Below are positions 15,892 through 24,404 of a stretch of 36,857 nucleotides of DNA, one piece after another. Position numbers and translations under genes: made by a program. The first letter of the stretch is position 1. Each line of letters begins with the position of its first letter. The notes beneath the pieces are model-generated. The model was not told the DNA's origin. It ran no database searches and worked only from the letters and a program-made list of their open reading frames with translations. Source of the DNA: a virus; IMG/VR virus record IMGVR_UViG_3300007735_000686, positions 1 through 36,857 of that record, one strand, 5' to 3'.

Positions 15892-16329
15892 TTAAATAAT
15901 ACCATTCATCATTTTTTGCCAATCAATAGCAGATTTAATTGTAAAGTTACGGTTATTCAACGCTTTTAAAAATTCTTCTATAGTTTTTATTTTAATTTCA
16001 TTTACTGCTATTTTTGATTTTAATTCTATCAATTTGAGATCAGCATCCATAAATTTATCAACATCTGTTTTTAAAATGTCAAGTTCAAATGGTTCTTCCT
16101 TCCATTCTTCCAATTCTTCTTGTGATGCCTTTCCTGTATATATTTTCCATTTACGTAGACGTAAAATTGCTAAATCGTGTTGTTGTTTTGTCAAAAGCAA
16201 TTTGAGTTCAGTAAGCATGTTAAGATACTTAGAGTGTATCTGAGGTATCTTAAGAGACTCTATACCTAGTTCTGTAGAGTCTATTTGAGAGTCTTTAGTT
16301 ATAGAGTTCTTTAGTTCTTCTAGATTCAT
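15892..16329 (-). CDS. uvsY: Recombination mediator UvsY
   Basis: UvsY loads the UvsX recombinase onto gp32-coated single-stranded DNA. The 145-residue protein (T4 UvsY: 137 aa) matches at the N-terminus: MNLEELKNSITKDSQIDSTE then IHSKYLNMLTELK (T4: MRLEDLQEELKKDVFIDSTK... YSKWLNKHSSIK). It also keeps the terminal FTIKSAIDWQKMMNG helix (T4: FAIKHIQDMRAFEAG). The middle is helical and charged. It is the first gene of the leftward operon from the bidirectional promoter. Its 5' end and leader carry repeated AAAGAACT units. Confidence 0.92.
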   Translation of the reverse strand: MNLEELKNSITKDSQIDSTELGIESLKIPQIHSKYLNMLTELKLLLTKQQHDLAILRLRKWKIYTGKASQEELEEWKEEPFELDILKTDVDKFMDADLKLIELKSKIAVNEIKIKTIEEFLKALNNRNFTIKSAIDWQKMMNGII

Positions 16330-16367
16330 CTTTAGATAAGTTCTTTAAAGTTCTTTTTAAGAGAACT
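16268..16367. repeat. Cluster of AGTTCT/AGAACT repeats at uvsY 5' end and leader
   Basis: AGTTCT starts at 16268, 16305, 16313, 16339 and 16349, with an inverted AGAACT at 16362-16367. On the minus strand the leader and first codons of uvsY therefore read as repeated AAAGAACT units, and 16349-16367 can form a 6-bp hairpin adjacent to the leftward -10 element. Confidence 0.6.
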
Positions 16368-16392
16368 ATAGAATATCTTTAGTAAAAGTCAA
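16365..16392 (-). promoter_or_regulatory. Leftward sigma70-type early promoter (uvsY operon)
   Basis: On the minus strand, TTGACT (16392-16387) and TATAGT (16370-16365) are separated by 16 bp; both hexamers are one base from consensus. Predicted start is near 16358, about 30 nt before the uvsY ATG. It is back-to-back with the rightward promoter. Confidence 0.7.
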
Positions 16393-16406
16393 ATAAATAT
16401 ATTTGA
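16389..16406. repeat. 18-bp inverted repeat joining the two -35 regions
   Basis: TCAAATA, spacer AATA, TATTTGA: a perfect 7-bp inverted repeat whose arms run into both -35 hexamers of the divergent promoters. It is well placed as a repressor or activator site, or may simply reflect symmetric promoter design. Confidence 0.75.
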
Positions 16407-16430
16407 CAATTATTTAAAATAAACTATAAT
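16403..16430 (+). promoter_or_regulatory. Rightward consensus sigma70 promoter for the glycan island
   Basis: TTGACA (16403-16408), 16-bp AT-rich spacer, TATAAT (16425-16430): both hexamers match the sigma70 consensus exactly. GAGG at 16437-16440 then sets the start of the first glycosyltransferase at ATG 16448. T4-type early promoters have this character, so early host-polymerase transcription is expected. Confidence 0.85.
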
Positions 16431-16447
16431 TTATGTGAGGTATATTG

Positions 16448-17083
16448 ATGAAAATTGATTTACGTGAAATTCCGGTTGTTTGGATAAATTTAGATTCTGC
16501 AACAAAAAATGCAGAGACGATGACAAAAAATTTAACCAATCATGGGTTTAAAAAAACCTATAGAAAGTCTGCTTGTGTAATTCCAGCACCAGAAGGAACA
16601 ATTCCGAGCAACGCACATTATGTTGGGTGTGCACAATCACATATTGATATTTTGGATAATTCAAACTATTCAACTCCTTTGTTAATTTTGGAAGATGATG
16701 CTGAGTTCAGTCCATCGTTTACTCCTGTTATCGAATTGCCGGATGATACTGATGGAGTTTATTTGGGTATTTCTACTGGAAATATAAATTATCAAACAAA
16801 AAGATATAATGAACAATATTTAAGAATAGGTGGAATTCTAGCCACACATGCAATATTATACATCACAGACAGTTACCGTCAAATGATGTCGAATGTAGCT
16901 AAATACTGCATCAACACACTTAAACAACCTTGGGACATTGGCGCATCTGCAATACAATATCAAAATAAAGTATACACACCGAATATTCCATTTTTTTACC
17001 AATCTGATCAAAGAGATTCTGCAAATAAATGGCAATTTTTTACCGATTCTCATTTAATAGATAAAAATTCATCAGTATTATGA
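16448..17083 (+). CDS. GT25-like glycosyltransferase
   Basis: First gene of the glycan island, 211 residues. It resembles LPS-type family 25 transferases: an N-terminal VVWINLDSATKNAETM strand, an AHYVGCAQSHIDIL helix, the acidic metal/nucleotide-sugar motif LEDDAE at 81-86, and a LATHAILYITDSYRQMM region matching the family's transition to an acceptor-binding part. The ATG at 16448 is preferred over TTG 16445 because GAGG is then 7 nt away. Its stop overlaps the next ATG (ATGA). Donor sugar is unknown; galactose is common in the family. Confidence 0.75.
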   Translation: MKIDLREIPVVWINLDSATKNAETMTKNLTNHGFKKTYRKSACVIPAPEGTIPSNAHYVGCAQSHIDILDNSNYSTPLLILEDDAEFSPSFTPVIELPDDTDGVYLGISTGNINYQTKRYNEQYLRIGGILATHAILYITDSYRQMMSNVAKYCINTLKQPWDIGASAIQYQNKVYTPNIPFFYQSDQRDSANKWQFFTDSHLIDKNSSVL

Positions 17084-17877
17084 TTACATATAATAATTTA
17101 GGACATAATGGTAGATTTGGAAATCAATTATTTCAATATGCTTCATTGTGTGGAATTGCAACTAAAAATAATTACGAATACGGGGTTCCGTATGAAAATA
17201 ATTTAACAACAGATGAATACCATCGTTTTTGTTTACCTGATTGTTTTTCAAATTTAAAAGCAAAAAATTCTAAAAATTTTAAACCACAATATTTGTTTTC
17301 TGAACAACAGTTCAATTATGATGAAAATTTGTTTAAGATACCAGATAACACAGATATTTTAAGTGGATATTTTCAATCAGAAAAGTATTTTAAACATTGC
17401 AAAGATGATATAAAAATACAATATACTTTTAATAGTAATATACAAAAAATTGGTAATATTTTTTTAGAAGAATTTAAAAATTGTAAAATACTTTCAATAC
17501 ACTTACGGTTGAGTGATTATGTGTCTTCTAACGGAAGACACCCTGTTTGTTCGATTGACTATTATAAAAAAGCTCTAGATCAATTTTCAAAAGATTGTAC
17601 CATATTTGTTTTTAGTGATGAAATAAATAAAGCTAAAGAAGTTTTTAATAATTTAGATAGAAAAATATATTATCCATCAACAAATGACAAATTTGTTGAT
17701 ATGTATCTGATGACCAAATGTAACTACCACATTATTGCAAATAGTTCTTTTAGTTGGTGGGGGGCATGGTTAGCGGAATCCGAAAAAACTGTTGCACCAA
17801 CAACATGGTTTGGTAATATGCCAGGGATGCCGCAAAATTGGTCTGACATTTATTGTGATGATTGGATTGTATTATGA
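17080..17877 (+). CDS. GT11-like alpha-1,2-fucosyltransferase
   Basis: Predicted GDP-fucose-dependent transferase of 265 residues. GT11 signatures: GRFGNQLFQYA at 11-21, HLRLSDY at 141-147 in place of the usual HxRRGDY, a FSDE strand near 178, and NSSFSWWGAWL at 221-231. The G-to-S and R-to-L changes in the central motif are unusual but keep Arg143 and Asp146. GDP-mannose dehydratase, the first step to GDP-fucose, is encoded in the same island. Coupled by ATGA overlaps on both sides. Fucose is the expected donor, though related 6-deoxy sugars are possible. Confidence 0.88.
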   Translation: MITYNNLGHNGRFGNQLFQYASLCGIATKNNYEYGVPYENNLTTDEYHRFCLPDCFSNLKAKNSKNFKPQYLFSEQQFNYDENLFKIPDNTDILSGYFQSEKYFKHCKDDIKIQYTFNSNIQKIGNIFLEEFKNCKILSIHLRLSDYVSSNGRHPVCSIDYYKKALDQFSKDCTIFVFSDEINKAKEVFNNLDRKIYYPSTNDKFVDMYLMTKCNYHIIANSSFSWWGAWLAESEKTVAPTTWFGNMPGMPQNWSDIYCDDWIVL

Positions 17878-18710
17878 ATTCTGAAATTACCGCGATTATA
17901 CCAATTAAAATAGACTCTGATGATAGGTTAAAAAACATTAACACAACTATTTCGTTTTTGTTAAAACATCATAATTGTAAAATTATTGTAAAAGAAGTTG
18001 ATGTCTTACAAAAAACCAATTTACCAAAACATGATAGACTTTTTTATATATTTGAACAATCGGATGATCCATTTTTTCATAGAACAAAAATATTAAATGA
18101 AATGCTTTTGCAAGTAGACACAAAATACACAATAAATTATGATTGTGATATGTTAATTTCACAAAAAACCATGAATATGTGTTTAACTATGTTAAAAAAA
18201 GGATATGATCTCGTATATCCATACCAAAAAAATACAATTTACTATACATCTTTATTAAATGATATACAAAGACAAAAATTTATAACAGATGAAAACACCG
18301 ATCACATCGATTATTTGATATCAAAATATATGATAAATTTGAACCATCCAGGTGTAAATTATTATATTGGAACTGGTTTAGAGGGAGTTGTGTGTTCGGG
18401 GGGTATGCAGTTTTTTAACACACAATCATATATTGAAGGATGTGGAGAAAATGAACTTTTTATTGATTGGGGTCCAGAAGATTACGAAAGACTTTACAGA
18501 TTTTTTATTTTAGGATATAAAATAGGATGGATTGACTCGGGAAACATTTATCACATAGATCATAAAAAAACAAAATCAACTGAAACTTCAACAAAAACAT
18601 ATCAAAGTAATTTAAAAAATTTGATTTATATTCTTTCAAATATAAAAAATAAAAATGACATGACCAATTATATGCTTTCTTTAAATTATACTAATAAATT
18701 TAAAAAATAA
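17874..18710 (+). CDS. Galactosyltransferase-like GT-A enzyme, paralog A
   Basis: A 278-residue GT-A-type transferase. Start is the ATG in the ATGA overlap, not the in-frame ATG 12 nt upstream. It has a DxD motif (NYDCD, 90-92), then GGMQFFNTQSY (177-186) and a C-terminal GENELFIDWGPEDYERLY (191-208), followed by a conserved IYHIDH. The C-terminal block resembles the GT7 C-terminal domain (GGEN...WGxED) that binds acceptor and metal. No signal peptide or transmembrane segment, so the enzyme is cytoplasmic. The next gene is a diverged duplicate. Confidence 0.75.
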   Translation: MNSEITAIIPIKIDSDDRLKNINTTISFLLKHHNCKIIVKEVDVLQKTNLPKHDRLFYIFEQSDDPFFHRTKILNEMLLQVDTKYTINYDCDMLISQKTMNMCLTMLKKGYDLVYPYQKNTIYYTSLLNDIQRQKFITDENTDHIDYLISKYMINLNHPGVNYYIGTGLEGVVCSGGMQFFNTQSYIEGCGENELFIDWGPEDYERLYRFFILGYKIGWIDSGNIYHIDHKKTKSTETSTKTYQSNLKNLIYILSNIKNKNDMTNYMLSLNYTNKFKK

Positions 18711-18714
18711 AAAC

Positions 18715-19509
18715 ATGTTAAAAGATTTAACTATAATTTTACCAATTGGAATAGAAACAGAAGATAGACTTCGTAATTTTTTATTTACATCTTCTTATTT
18801 GTTTAATATTTGTCCTGAAACAAAATTTATTTTCCACGAAATGGGAGATAAAAATCATATACAAAATGTAAATAATCCAAATTTATTATGTTTATACACA
18901 AAAACACCAAAAATTGACAAAATTTTTCATAAAACATGGTGTATAAACAGAGCGTTGGAATATGTTGATACAAAAGTTGTGTGCATTTATGATGTGGATG
19001 TTTTAATCCCTTTGGAATCAATAAAAGATGCATGTAATAATATATTAAATAATAATTTTGATATGGTTCTACCATATTCATATGGTTTATTCCAAAAAAT
19101 GATTTTAGAATACGAAGAGTGTGAAAAATTTAAAATTAATTTTGATTTTAATGAATTTAAAACCATTCAATTAAATTCTTCTTTTTATGGTCATGTTCAA
19201 TTTTTTAACACACAATCGTATTGTGAATTGGGTGGAGAAAATGAAGATATTGTTGGATGGGGACCAGAAGACCAAGAAAAATTATATAAAATGTTATATT
19301 TTGGATATAAAGTAAAATATTTGGAAAATTCTTATGTTTGGCATATCGAACATCAAAGAATAGATCCAAGAGTTCACGAAACAGAAAATTATCATAAAAA
19401 TATGTCTATTTTGGACAACATAAGAAACATGTCAGAAGCAGACAAAAAAGTATATTATCAAATGCAAAAAAATAAATTAAAATCTAAATTTATATCGATA
19501 GGGGAATAA
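18715..19509 (+). CDS. Galactosyltransferase-like GT-A enzyme, paralog B
   Basis: A 264-residue relative of the previous protein. It has a parallel N-terminus (IILPIGIETEDRLRN versus IIPIKIDSDDRLKN), DxD as YDVD at 93-95, the identical QFFNTQSY at 162-169, GGENEDIVGWGPEDQEKLY at 173-191 and VWHIEH near 205. It therefore arose by tandem duplication and probably differs in donor or acceptor. It starts 5 nt after the upstream stop without a clear Shine-Dalgarno sequence. All motifs look intact. Confidence 0.75.
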   Translation: MLKDLTIILPIGIETEDRLRNFLFTSSYLFNICPETKFIFHEMGDKNHIQNVNNPNLLCLYTKTPKIDKIFHKTWCINRALEYVDTKVVCIYDVDVLIPLESIKDACNNILNNNFDMVLPYSYGLFQKMILEYEECEKFKINFDFNEFKTIQLNSSFYGHVQFFNTQSYCELGGENEDIVGWGPEDQEKLYKMLYFGYKVKYLENSYVWHIEHQRIDPRVHETENYHKNMSILDNIRNMSEADKKVYYQMQKNKLKSKFISIGE

Positions 19510-19516
19510 ATCAATT

Positions 19517-20281
19517 ATGTTTAATTTGAAAAATTGTTATACAAAATATATTAATTTGGATCACCGGGTTGATAGAAGAAATCACATGGAAAATGAATTA
19601 GCAAAATACGATATCGTCGCGGAACGATATCCAGCAATAAAAACATCTGAAAGAAAATGGGATCCAAACAAAATTAAAACTATGAAAAAATATGGAAGAG
19701 AAGGAACTATAGGTTGTTATTATTCTCAATTAGAGTGTATGCAAAGTGCAGTAGGTTTGAATAAAGATGTTTTTATAATGGAAGATGATTTAATTTTTTG
19801 TTCGGACATAAATGAACGAATGAAAGAAATTGAAATTTTTTTAAACAACAATATTTGGGATATCTTTTGGTTAGGCAGTACAGTACACATAAATCCTTGT
19901 GTTTGGCATTCAGGCAACCATCCCGAACTGTTGGGAAGCCATTTGGGAAAAGATGCTGAACCAACAAATAACCCAAGAATAATGAGGACATATGGTTGCT
20001 GGTCAACATATGCATATGTGATAAACAAAGATAGTTTGAATAAAATAATATACTTACTAGATTCAAATATTTCTGAAATGGGGGCCATAGATAAACTTTT
20101 TATTAAATTGCAACCACAGTTGTACACATACTCTTATATACCGGGATGCGTTAAACAATTAGATGGTTATAGTGATATAATAAATACAATAAATCAATTT
20201 TCTTTTTTTTCTACATTAGGGGGACATTGGTGGCAAGATAAAAAAGAAAATTTTAATCCAAATAACATAATATGGAATTAA
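19517..20281 (+). CDS. GT25 family glycosyltransferase
   Basis: A 254-residue LPS-biosynthesis-type family 25 enzyme, a clearer member than the first island gene. Motifs: YTKYINLDHRVDRRNHM (9-24), REGTIGCYYSQLECMQ (61-76), the acidic MEDDL at 88-92, and YGCWSTYAYVINKDSL at about 154-169. A GGGGA-type site lies before the ATG. The last bases overlap an optional upstream start of the next gene. Cytoplasmic; donor unknown. It is not a close duplicate of the 16448 gene, so at least two GT25-like activities are present. Confidence 0.85.
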   Translation: MFNLKNCYTKYINLDHRVDRRNHMENELAKYDIVAERYPAIKTSERKWDPNKIKTMKKYGREGTIGCYYSQLECMQSAVGLNKDVFIMEDDLIFCSDINERMKEIEIFLNNNIWDIFWLGSTVHINPCVWHSGNHPELLGSHLGKDAEPTNNPRIMRTYGCWSTYAYVINKDSLNKIIYLLDSNISEMGAIDKLFIKLQPQLYTYSYIPGCVKQLDGYSDIINTINQFSFFSTLGGHWWQDKKENFNPNNIIWN

Positions 20282-20283
20282 AG

Positions 20284-21075
20284 ATGAAAAAAGTATTAAT
20301 ATTAATAAGTGATAAAAATTATCTAGAACATGCTAAATCTTTATTTGCAAATGCAAGATTAGACGGAAAATGGGATGGTGATTTATGTTTAATTGCTAAT
20401 AATGTTGAAGATAAAGATTTAAAGGATTTTAAAAAATTTGATGTAGAAATAATTCGCAAATCAACAAATTATATCTATTTAAATAATTTTTTTATATACG
20501 ATGAATATATAAAAAAATGGGATTATGTAGTATACATGGATTGTGACTTTATGATTTTTGATGATCTTTGCAAAATATCTTCAAATGAAGTTAAAACCAA
20601 ACCACTTTTGACAGTAGATAAAGAACCATTTAAAATTCATGAGTATTTTTGCCAAAATTGGAATCAAGAAGATAAAAACAAAGCTTTAAAAAATTATCTA
20701 CAAGAGTATGATTTAAACAAATATGGATTTAATGCGGGGTTTATTGCATTCAATACTTCTATAATAGAACCGAACACAACAAAAAAGTTATTTGAATTGG
20801 CTGATAAATTAAAACCAATAAACAATCAACTAAATCCAGAAAACGAAAACCACATTAGCGATCAACCTATTCAAAATATATATTTTATTAACAATTTAAA
20901 TTATGTCGAAAACAAAATGGTCTCATACTGGAGAGAACTTAAAGCAAATACTGTTGCTGCACATTTTTGTAGATGGGATGCTCCTTGGAGAAACTATGAA
21001 TTTTCTCAACATTATAATAAAAAATATGTTGAAAAATATTTAGAAAATTTAAATTATTTTTATAATTCAATTTAA
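20284..21075 (+). CDS. GT8-like glycosyltransferase
   Basis: Predicted GT-A retaining-type transferase of 263 residues. ATG 20284 is preferred over 20272 because GGA lies 7 nt upstream and the protein then opens directly with the MKKVLILISDKNYL strand. Features: DxD in YMDCDFMIFDDL (85-95), YGFNAGFIAFNTS (148-159), an ISDQPIQNIYF helix (D-Q pair typical of GT8-like folds), and a terminal HFCRWDAPW. This overall pattern is that of GT8/nucleotide-diphospho-sugar transferases. Substrate unknown. Confidence 0.72.
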   Translation: MKKVLILISDKNYLEHAKSLFANARLDGKWDGDLCLIANNVEDKDLKDFKKFDVEIIRKSTNYIYLNNFFIYDEYIKKWDYVVYMDCDFMIFDDLCKISSNEVKTKPLLTVDKEPFKIHEYFCQNWNQEDKNKALKNYLQEYDLNKYGFNAGFIAFNTSIIEPNTTKKLFELADKLKPINNQLNPENENHISDQPIQNIYFINNLNYVENKMVSYWRELKANTVAAHFCRWDAPWRNYEFSQHYNKKYVEKYLENLNYFYNSI

Positions 21076-21079
21076 TATT

Positions 21080-21928
21080 ATGAAAGACGGTTCTATAATT
21101 TTATATCATACTGATACAGACTTGCCGAATCATTTATTTGATTGCATTAAAAAAATAAAAAAGTTATCAAATATACCAATATATCTGTTGACAGATAAAA
21201 CATGTGAAATTGAAGATATTGAAATTATTGATATAAAAAAATATACAGAGTTAAATTGGTTAAATGATATAAATTGTTTTCCTGTGGACAATTTTCAACA
21301 TTTGTGGAAATCTTCTTGTTTTAGACTTTTTTATATAAAAATTTTTTTAGAAGAGAAAAATTTAAATCATATTTTGCACTTTGATAATGATGTGTTATTG
21401 TTTGAAAAACCAGAAACTATAATAGAAAATATGTGCAAAATAAATCAAGATTATTTGATTACGGCACATAACGATTATGAAGTTGTAATGGGAATGTCTT
21501 ATATAAAAAATTTTGAAAGTTTAAAAAATATTACTTCCTTTATCAAAGGGGAACTGATCAAAGGATTTGGATATTTACAATCAAAATATGGCAACTGGCC
21601 AAATGAAATGCAATTGATATCTAAATGCCAATTGTACGATACACTACCAATATTACCATCAAAAATATCTACAGAAAGATATTCAAAACATTTTGATATA
21701 TTTGGTTCTGTTTTTGATCCATCTTCTTATGGGCAATATTTGGCAGGAACCTTTAATGAAAAAAAACCGGGATGGTGTGGAGAGCACCACGAAATAGGAA
21801 AACATATCATTAAAAACAAAATAAATGTTTTTATGGAAAACAAAAATCCATATTTAATATGTGAGGGTTATAAAATAAAGATAAATAACTTACATATTCA
21901 TTCTAAACAAACAAAGGCTTTTTTATGA
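21080..21928 (+). CDS. Putative GT-A glycosyltransferase
   Basis: A 282-residue protein with a GT-A-like N-terminus: SIILYHTDTDLP, IPIYLLTD, then a WKSSCFRLFYIKIFL helix before the DxD-type HFDNDVLLFE (100-109). The order 'helix with R-x-F-x-I then D-N-D' is typical of GT8/GT32-like enzymes that recognise a nucleotide sugar and divalent metal. The C-terminal half (GEHHEIGKHII, HIHSK) is unfamiliar. It starts 4 nt after the upstream stop and its own stop overlaps the next ATG. Family call is tentative; activity as a glycosyltransferase is likely from context. Confidence 0.65.
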   Translation: MKDGSIILYHTDTDLPNHLFDCIKKIKKLSNIPIYLLTDKTCEIEDIEIIDIKKYTELNWLNDINCFPVDNFQHLWKSSCFRLFYIKIFLEEKNLNHILHFDNDVLLFEKPETIIENMCKINQDYLITAHNDYEVVMGMSYIKNFESLKNITSFIKGELIKGFGYLQSKYGNWPNEMQLISKCQLYDTLPILPSKISTERYSKHFDIFGSVFDPSSYGQYLAGTFNEKKPGWCGEHHEIGKHIIKNKINVFMENKNPYLICEGYKIKINNLHIHSKQTKAFL

Positions 21929-22530
21929 CTGTGATTAATTTTAGTGAGGCACCTTATCCTGGTGCAGAAATGCTTCCTTTTGAAAGATATACAGTTTATC
22001 ATTGGGTATTAAATTTAATTCAACCAACCAATATACTAGAAGTGGGAACTGGGTTAGGAGGTTCAACATATTTTTTATCAAAAGCATTAAAAAATCATAA
22101 TACAAATGGAAAAATATATACATGCGATCCGATGAGAACTCCTTGTTATAATTTTTTTAACGAATGTGATAATGTAAATTTTTATTCAGTTACATCAAAT
22201 AATTTAATTCAAAAACTTATAAACGATAAAATAAACATTGATTATGTTTTTTTTGACGGCCCAGAAGACCCAAATATAGCTATAGACGATCTTAAATTAT
22301 TAGAGACGGTATTACCAAAGGATGCATATTTTTCTATGCATGATTGGGAAACAAAAGAAAGAGGATACGACAAGGCAACATCATTCAAATCATCGCTTAT
22401 ACGACCTTATATTGAGCAATCAAAAAAATGGAAAGCGGTCGATGTATTGAGTGGATTGAAAAAAAATTCAAATACTTCTTTAGAAGATTATGATTCTGTT
22501 GGATTGTGTTTGTATCAATATAGAGGATAA
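21925..22530 (+). CDS. Class I SAM-dependent methyltransferase
   Basis: A 201-residue methyltransferase with motif I ILEVGTGLGGST at 37-48, a YTCDPMR motif II-like strand, DYVFFDGPEDPNIAIDDLKL and a YFSMHDWE strand. This is the arrangement of CmcI/Methyltransf_24-like enzymes that modify sugars or secondary metabolites. No DNA-methylase motif (NPPY/DPPY) is visible, so DNA modification is unlikely. It is fused into the operon by ATGA overlap with the preceding glycosyltransferase, suggesting methyl decoration of the glycan. Confidence 0.8.
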   Translation: MTVINFSEAPYPGAEMLPFERYTVYHWVLNLIQPTNILEVGTGLGGSTYFLSKALKNHNTNGKIYTCDPMRTPCYNFFNECDNVNFYSVTSNNLIQKLINDKINIDYVFFDGPEDPNIAIDDLKLLETVLPKDAYFSMHDWETKERGYDKATSFKSSLIRPYIEQSKKWKAVDVLSGLKKNSNTSLEDYDSVGLCLYQYRG

Positions 22531-22533
22531 AAA

Positions 22534-23304
22534 ATGATAATAAAAGACGCTGTGATACCGTTTCATCCTAAAGATGTCCATACATTGAACATGTGTTGCG
22601 AGTCTTTAAAAAATGTATTAAATGTCGAACGCATTTTTTTAATTTCTTCATTTAATCCAAATATAAATGGAACAATTTTTATTGATGAAAATAAAATTAC
22701 AAATTTGATCACAATAAAAAAAATAACGGAGATTTGGAATACACACAATTCAAATCTTTCTTTTAGAGGTGGATGGATATATCAACAAATTTTAAAATTA
22801 GGAACACCAGAAATAATCGAAGATATTGCAGACGATTATCTTGTATGTGATTCCGACATTATTTTTTTAAAAAATTATTATGTAGATGCACCCAGTGAAA
22901 TGTTCATATATGATAAAGCATTTACAGGAGAATACCACATTCCATATCGTGAAAATTATAAACGTTTAATGAAAGAATCCCCACAAGCATCAATTTCGTT
23001 TATTAATCATCACATGGTTTTAAATAAAAAATTTTTAAAAGAATTAAAAGAAACAATTCAAGAAAAAAATAATAAAACTTGGGATGTGGCAATAGTTGAT
23101 AATTTAAATTTTAATGAAAAATCAGATTTTGCATCAGATGATTTATATGGAAATTGGATGATAGGTCATCATCCAGATAAATGTGTAAACATACCAATAA
23201 AAATGTTAGATATTATAAAGGTTCCATCTTCGTCAGATTTATTAGAACTAAAAAATCAAGGATACGATATCGTTAGTTCACAGGTCTATAGAAGATTGTA
23301 TTGA
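22534..23304 (+). CDS. DUF6492-like glycosyltransferase
   Basis: A 256-residue protein with features of DUF6492, a GT-A-like family in polysaccharide loci: N-terminal DAVIPFHPKDVHTL, then RGGWIYQQILKLG at 78-90, and the DxD motif VCDSDIIFLK at 104-113. A NHHMVLNKKFLKEL segment follows, then a DLYGNWMIGHHPDK region. GAGG lies 9-12 nt before the ATG. A 40-bp gap follows, one of the few in the island, holding only an AAAGG ribosome-binding site for gmd. Donor sugar unknown. Confidence 0.72.
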   Translation: MIIKDAVIPFHPKDVHTLNMCCESLKNVLNVERIFLISSFNPNINGTIFIDENKITNLITIKKITEIWNTHNSNLSFRGGWIYQQILKLGTPEIIEDIADDYLVCDSDIIFLKNYYVDAPSEMFIYDKAFTGEYHIPYRENYKRLMKESPQASISFINHHMVLNKKFLKELKETIQEKNNKTWDVAIVDNLNFNEKSDFASDDLYGNWMIGHHPDKCVNIPIKMLDIIKVPSSSDLLELKNQGYDIVSSQVYRRLY

Positions 23305-23344
23305 TAAATTATTATAAAAATTACATAATTAAAAGGTTAAAAAT

Positions 23345-24382
23345 ATGAAAAAAGTTGCATTCATTACAGGTATTTCTGGACAAGATGGAAGTTATTTGGC
23401 TGATTTTTTGTTATCAAAAGGATACATTGTTCATGGGCTGATAAGAAGAACATCTTCTTTTAATCCAGAGCGATTGAATCATTTGATAAACAATCCTGAA
23501 GTTAATAACAAAACTCTTTTTTTACATTATGGTGATTTGACAGATTATACGAGCGTATATAACATTATAATTAAATGCAAACCAACTGAAATCTATAATC
23601 TAGCAGCACAAAGCCATGTTAGAATTTCTTTTGATATTCCAATCTATACTGGTCAAGTAGATGGTATAGGTGCATTGAACATACTTGAATGTATCAGACA
23701 ATATCAAGAAGAAACTGGAGAAAAACCAAAGTTTTACCAAGCGTCTAGTAGTGAAATGTTTGGTAAGGTGCTAGAAGTTCCACAAAAAGAAACAACACCT
23801 ATGTATCCACGATCCTTGTATGCATGTGCTAAGGTGTATGGACACTATTTGACTGTAAACTACAGAGAAAGTTATAATATTTTTGCTTGTTCTGGTATTT
23901 TATGTAACCACGAAAGCCCAAGAAGAGGAGAAAACTTTGTAACAAGAAAAATTACCAGAGCAATTGGAAGAATTGCACATGGTTTACAAAATGAATTGTA
24001 TTTGGGTAATATGGATGCCTTGCGTGACTGGGGTTTTGCTGGAGAATATGTTGAAGCTATGTGGTCTATGTTACAACAAGATGAAGCCGATGATTATGTA
24101 ATTGCCACTGGAAAAATGATTTCTGTTAAAGAATTTTGTGAATATGCATTTGATTTGGCTGGATTAAATTATGAAAAATATGTCAAGATTGATCCAAAAT
24201 ATTTTAGACCCGCTGAAGTCGATCATTTGTTGGGTGATGCTTCTAAAGCAAAGGAAAAATTAAATTGGGTTCCAAAAACAACAGTATATGATCTAGCAAA
24301 AATGATGGTTGATCATGATATGGAACTTGCAAAAAGAGAATGTTACTTAGATAAATACAAAACAGAAATAGTTAAAATTTGA
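23345..24382 (+). CDS. gmd: GDP-mannose 4,6-dehydratase
   Basis: Converts GDP-D-mannose to GDP-4-keto-6-deoxy-D-mannose, precursor of GDP-L-fucose, GDP-rhamnose, GDP-perosamine and similar sugars. The 345-residue length is normal for the family. The Rossmann motif [16 protein letters not shown] starts at 8, followed by [11 protein letters not shown]. The catalytic set looks complete: S135/E137 in ASSSEMFG and Y159-x3-K163 in LYACAKVYG. The family [16 protein letters not shown] block is at 188-203. No GDP-fucose synthase is seen in the window. Composition is less AT-extreme than adjacent island genes, so it may have a separate origin. Confidence 0.96.
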   Translation: MKKVAFITGISGQDGSYLADFLLSKGYIVHGLIRRTSSFNPERLNHLINNPEVNNKTLFLHYGDLTDYTSVYNIIIKCKPTEIYNLAAQSHVRISFDIPIYTGQVDGIGALNILECIRQYQEETGEKPKFYQASSSEMFGKVLEVPQKETTPMYPRSLYACAKVYGHYLTVNYRESYNIFACSGILCNHESPRRGENFVTRKITRAIGRIAHGLQNELYLGNMDALRDWGFAGEYVEAMWSMLQQDEADDYVIATGKMISVKEFCEYAFDLAGLNYEKYVKIDPKYFRPAEVDHLLGDASKAKEKLNWVPKTTVYDLAKMMVDHDMELAKRECYLDKYKTEIVKI

Positions 24383-24404
24383 TATTAATAACAAAAAATT
24401 AAAA

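Noticed and set aside
19726-20127. Minus-strand 133-residue open frame in the glycan island
   Set aside because: Complete overlap with a clear GT25 gene, and hydrophobic Cys/Ile/Phe composition typical of an antisense reading of AT-rich DNA.
21925-22530. DNA methyltransferase (restriction evasion)
   Set aside because: No NPPY/DPPY-type catalytic motif in this or the other methyltransferase-like proteins; motifs and context point to small-molecule or sugar methylation.
23305-23344. Possible terminator between the DUF6492-like gene and gmd
   Set aside because: Only a weak AATTAT/ATAATT pair with a 12-nt loop, no GC and no T-run.
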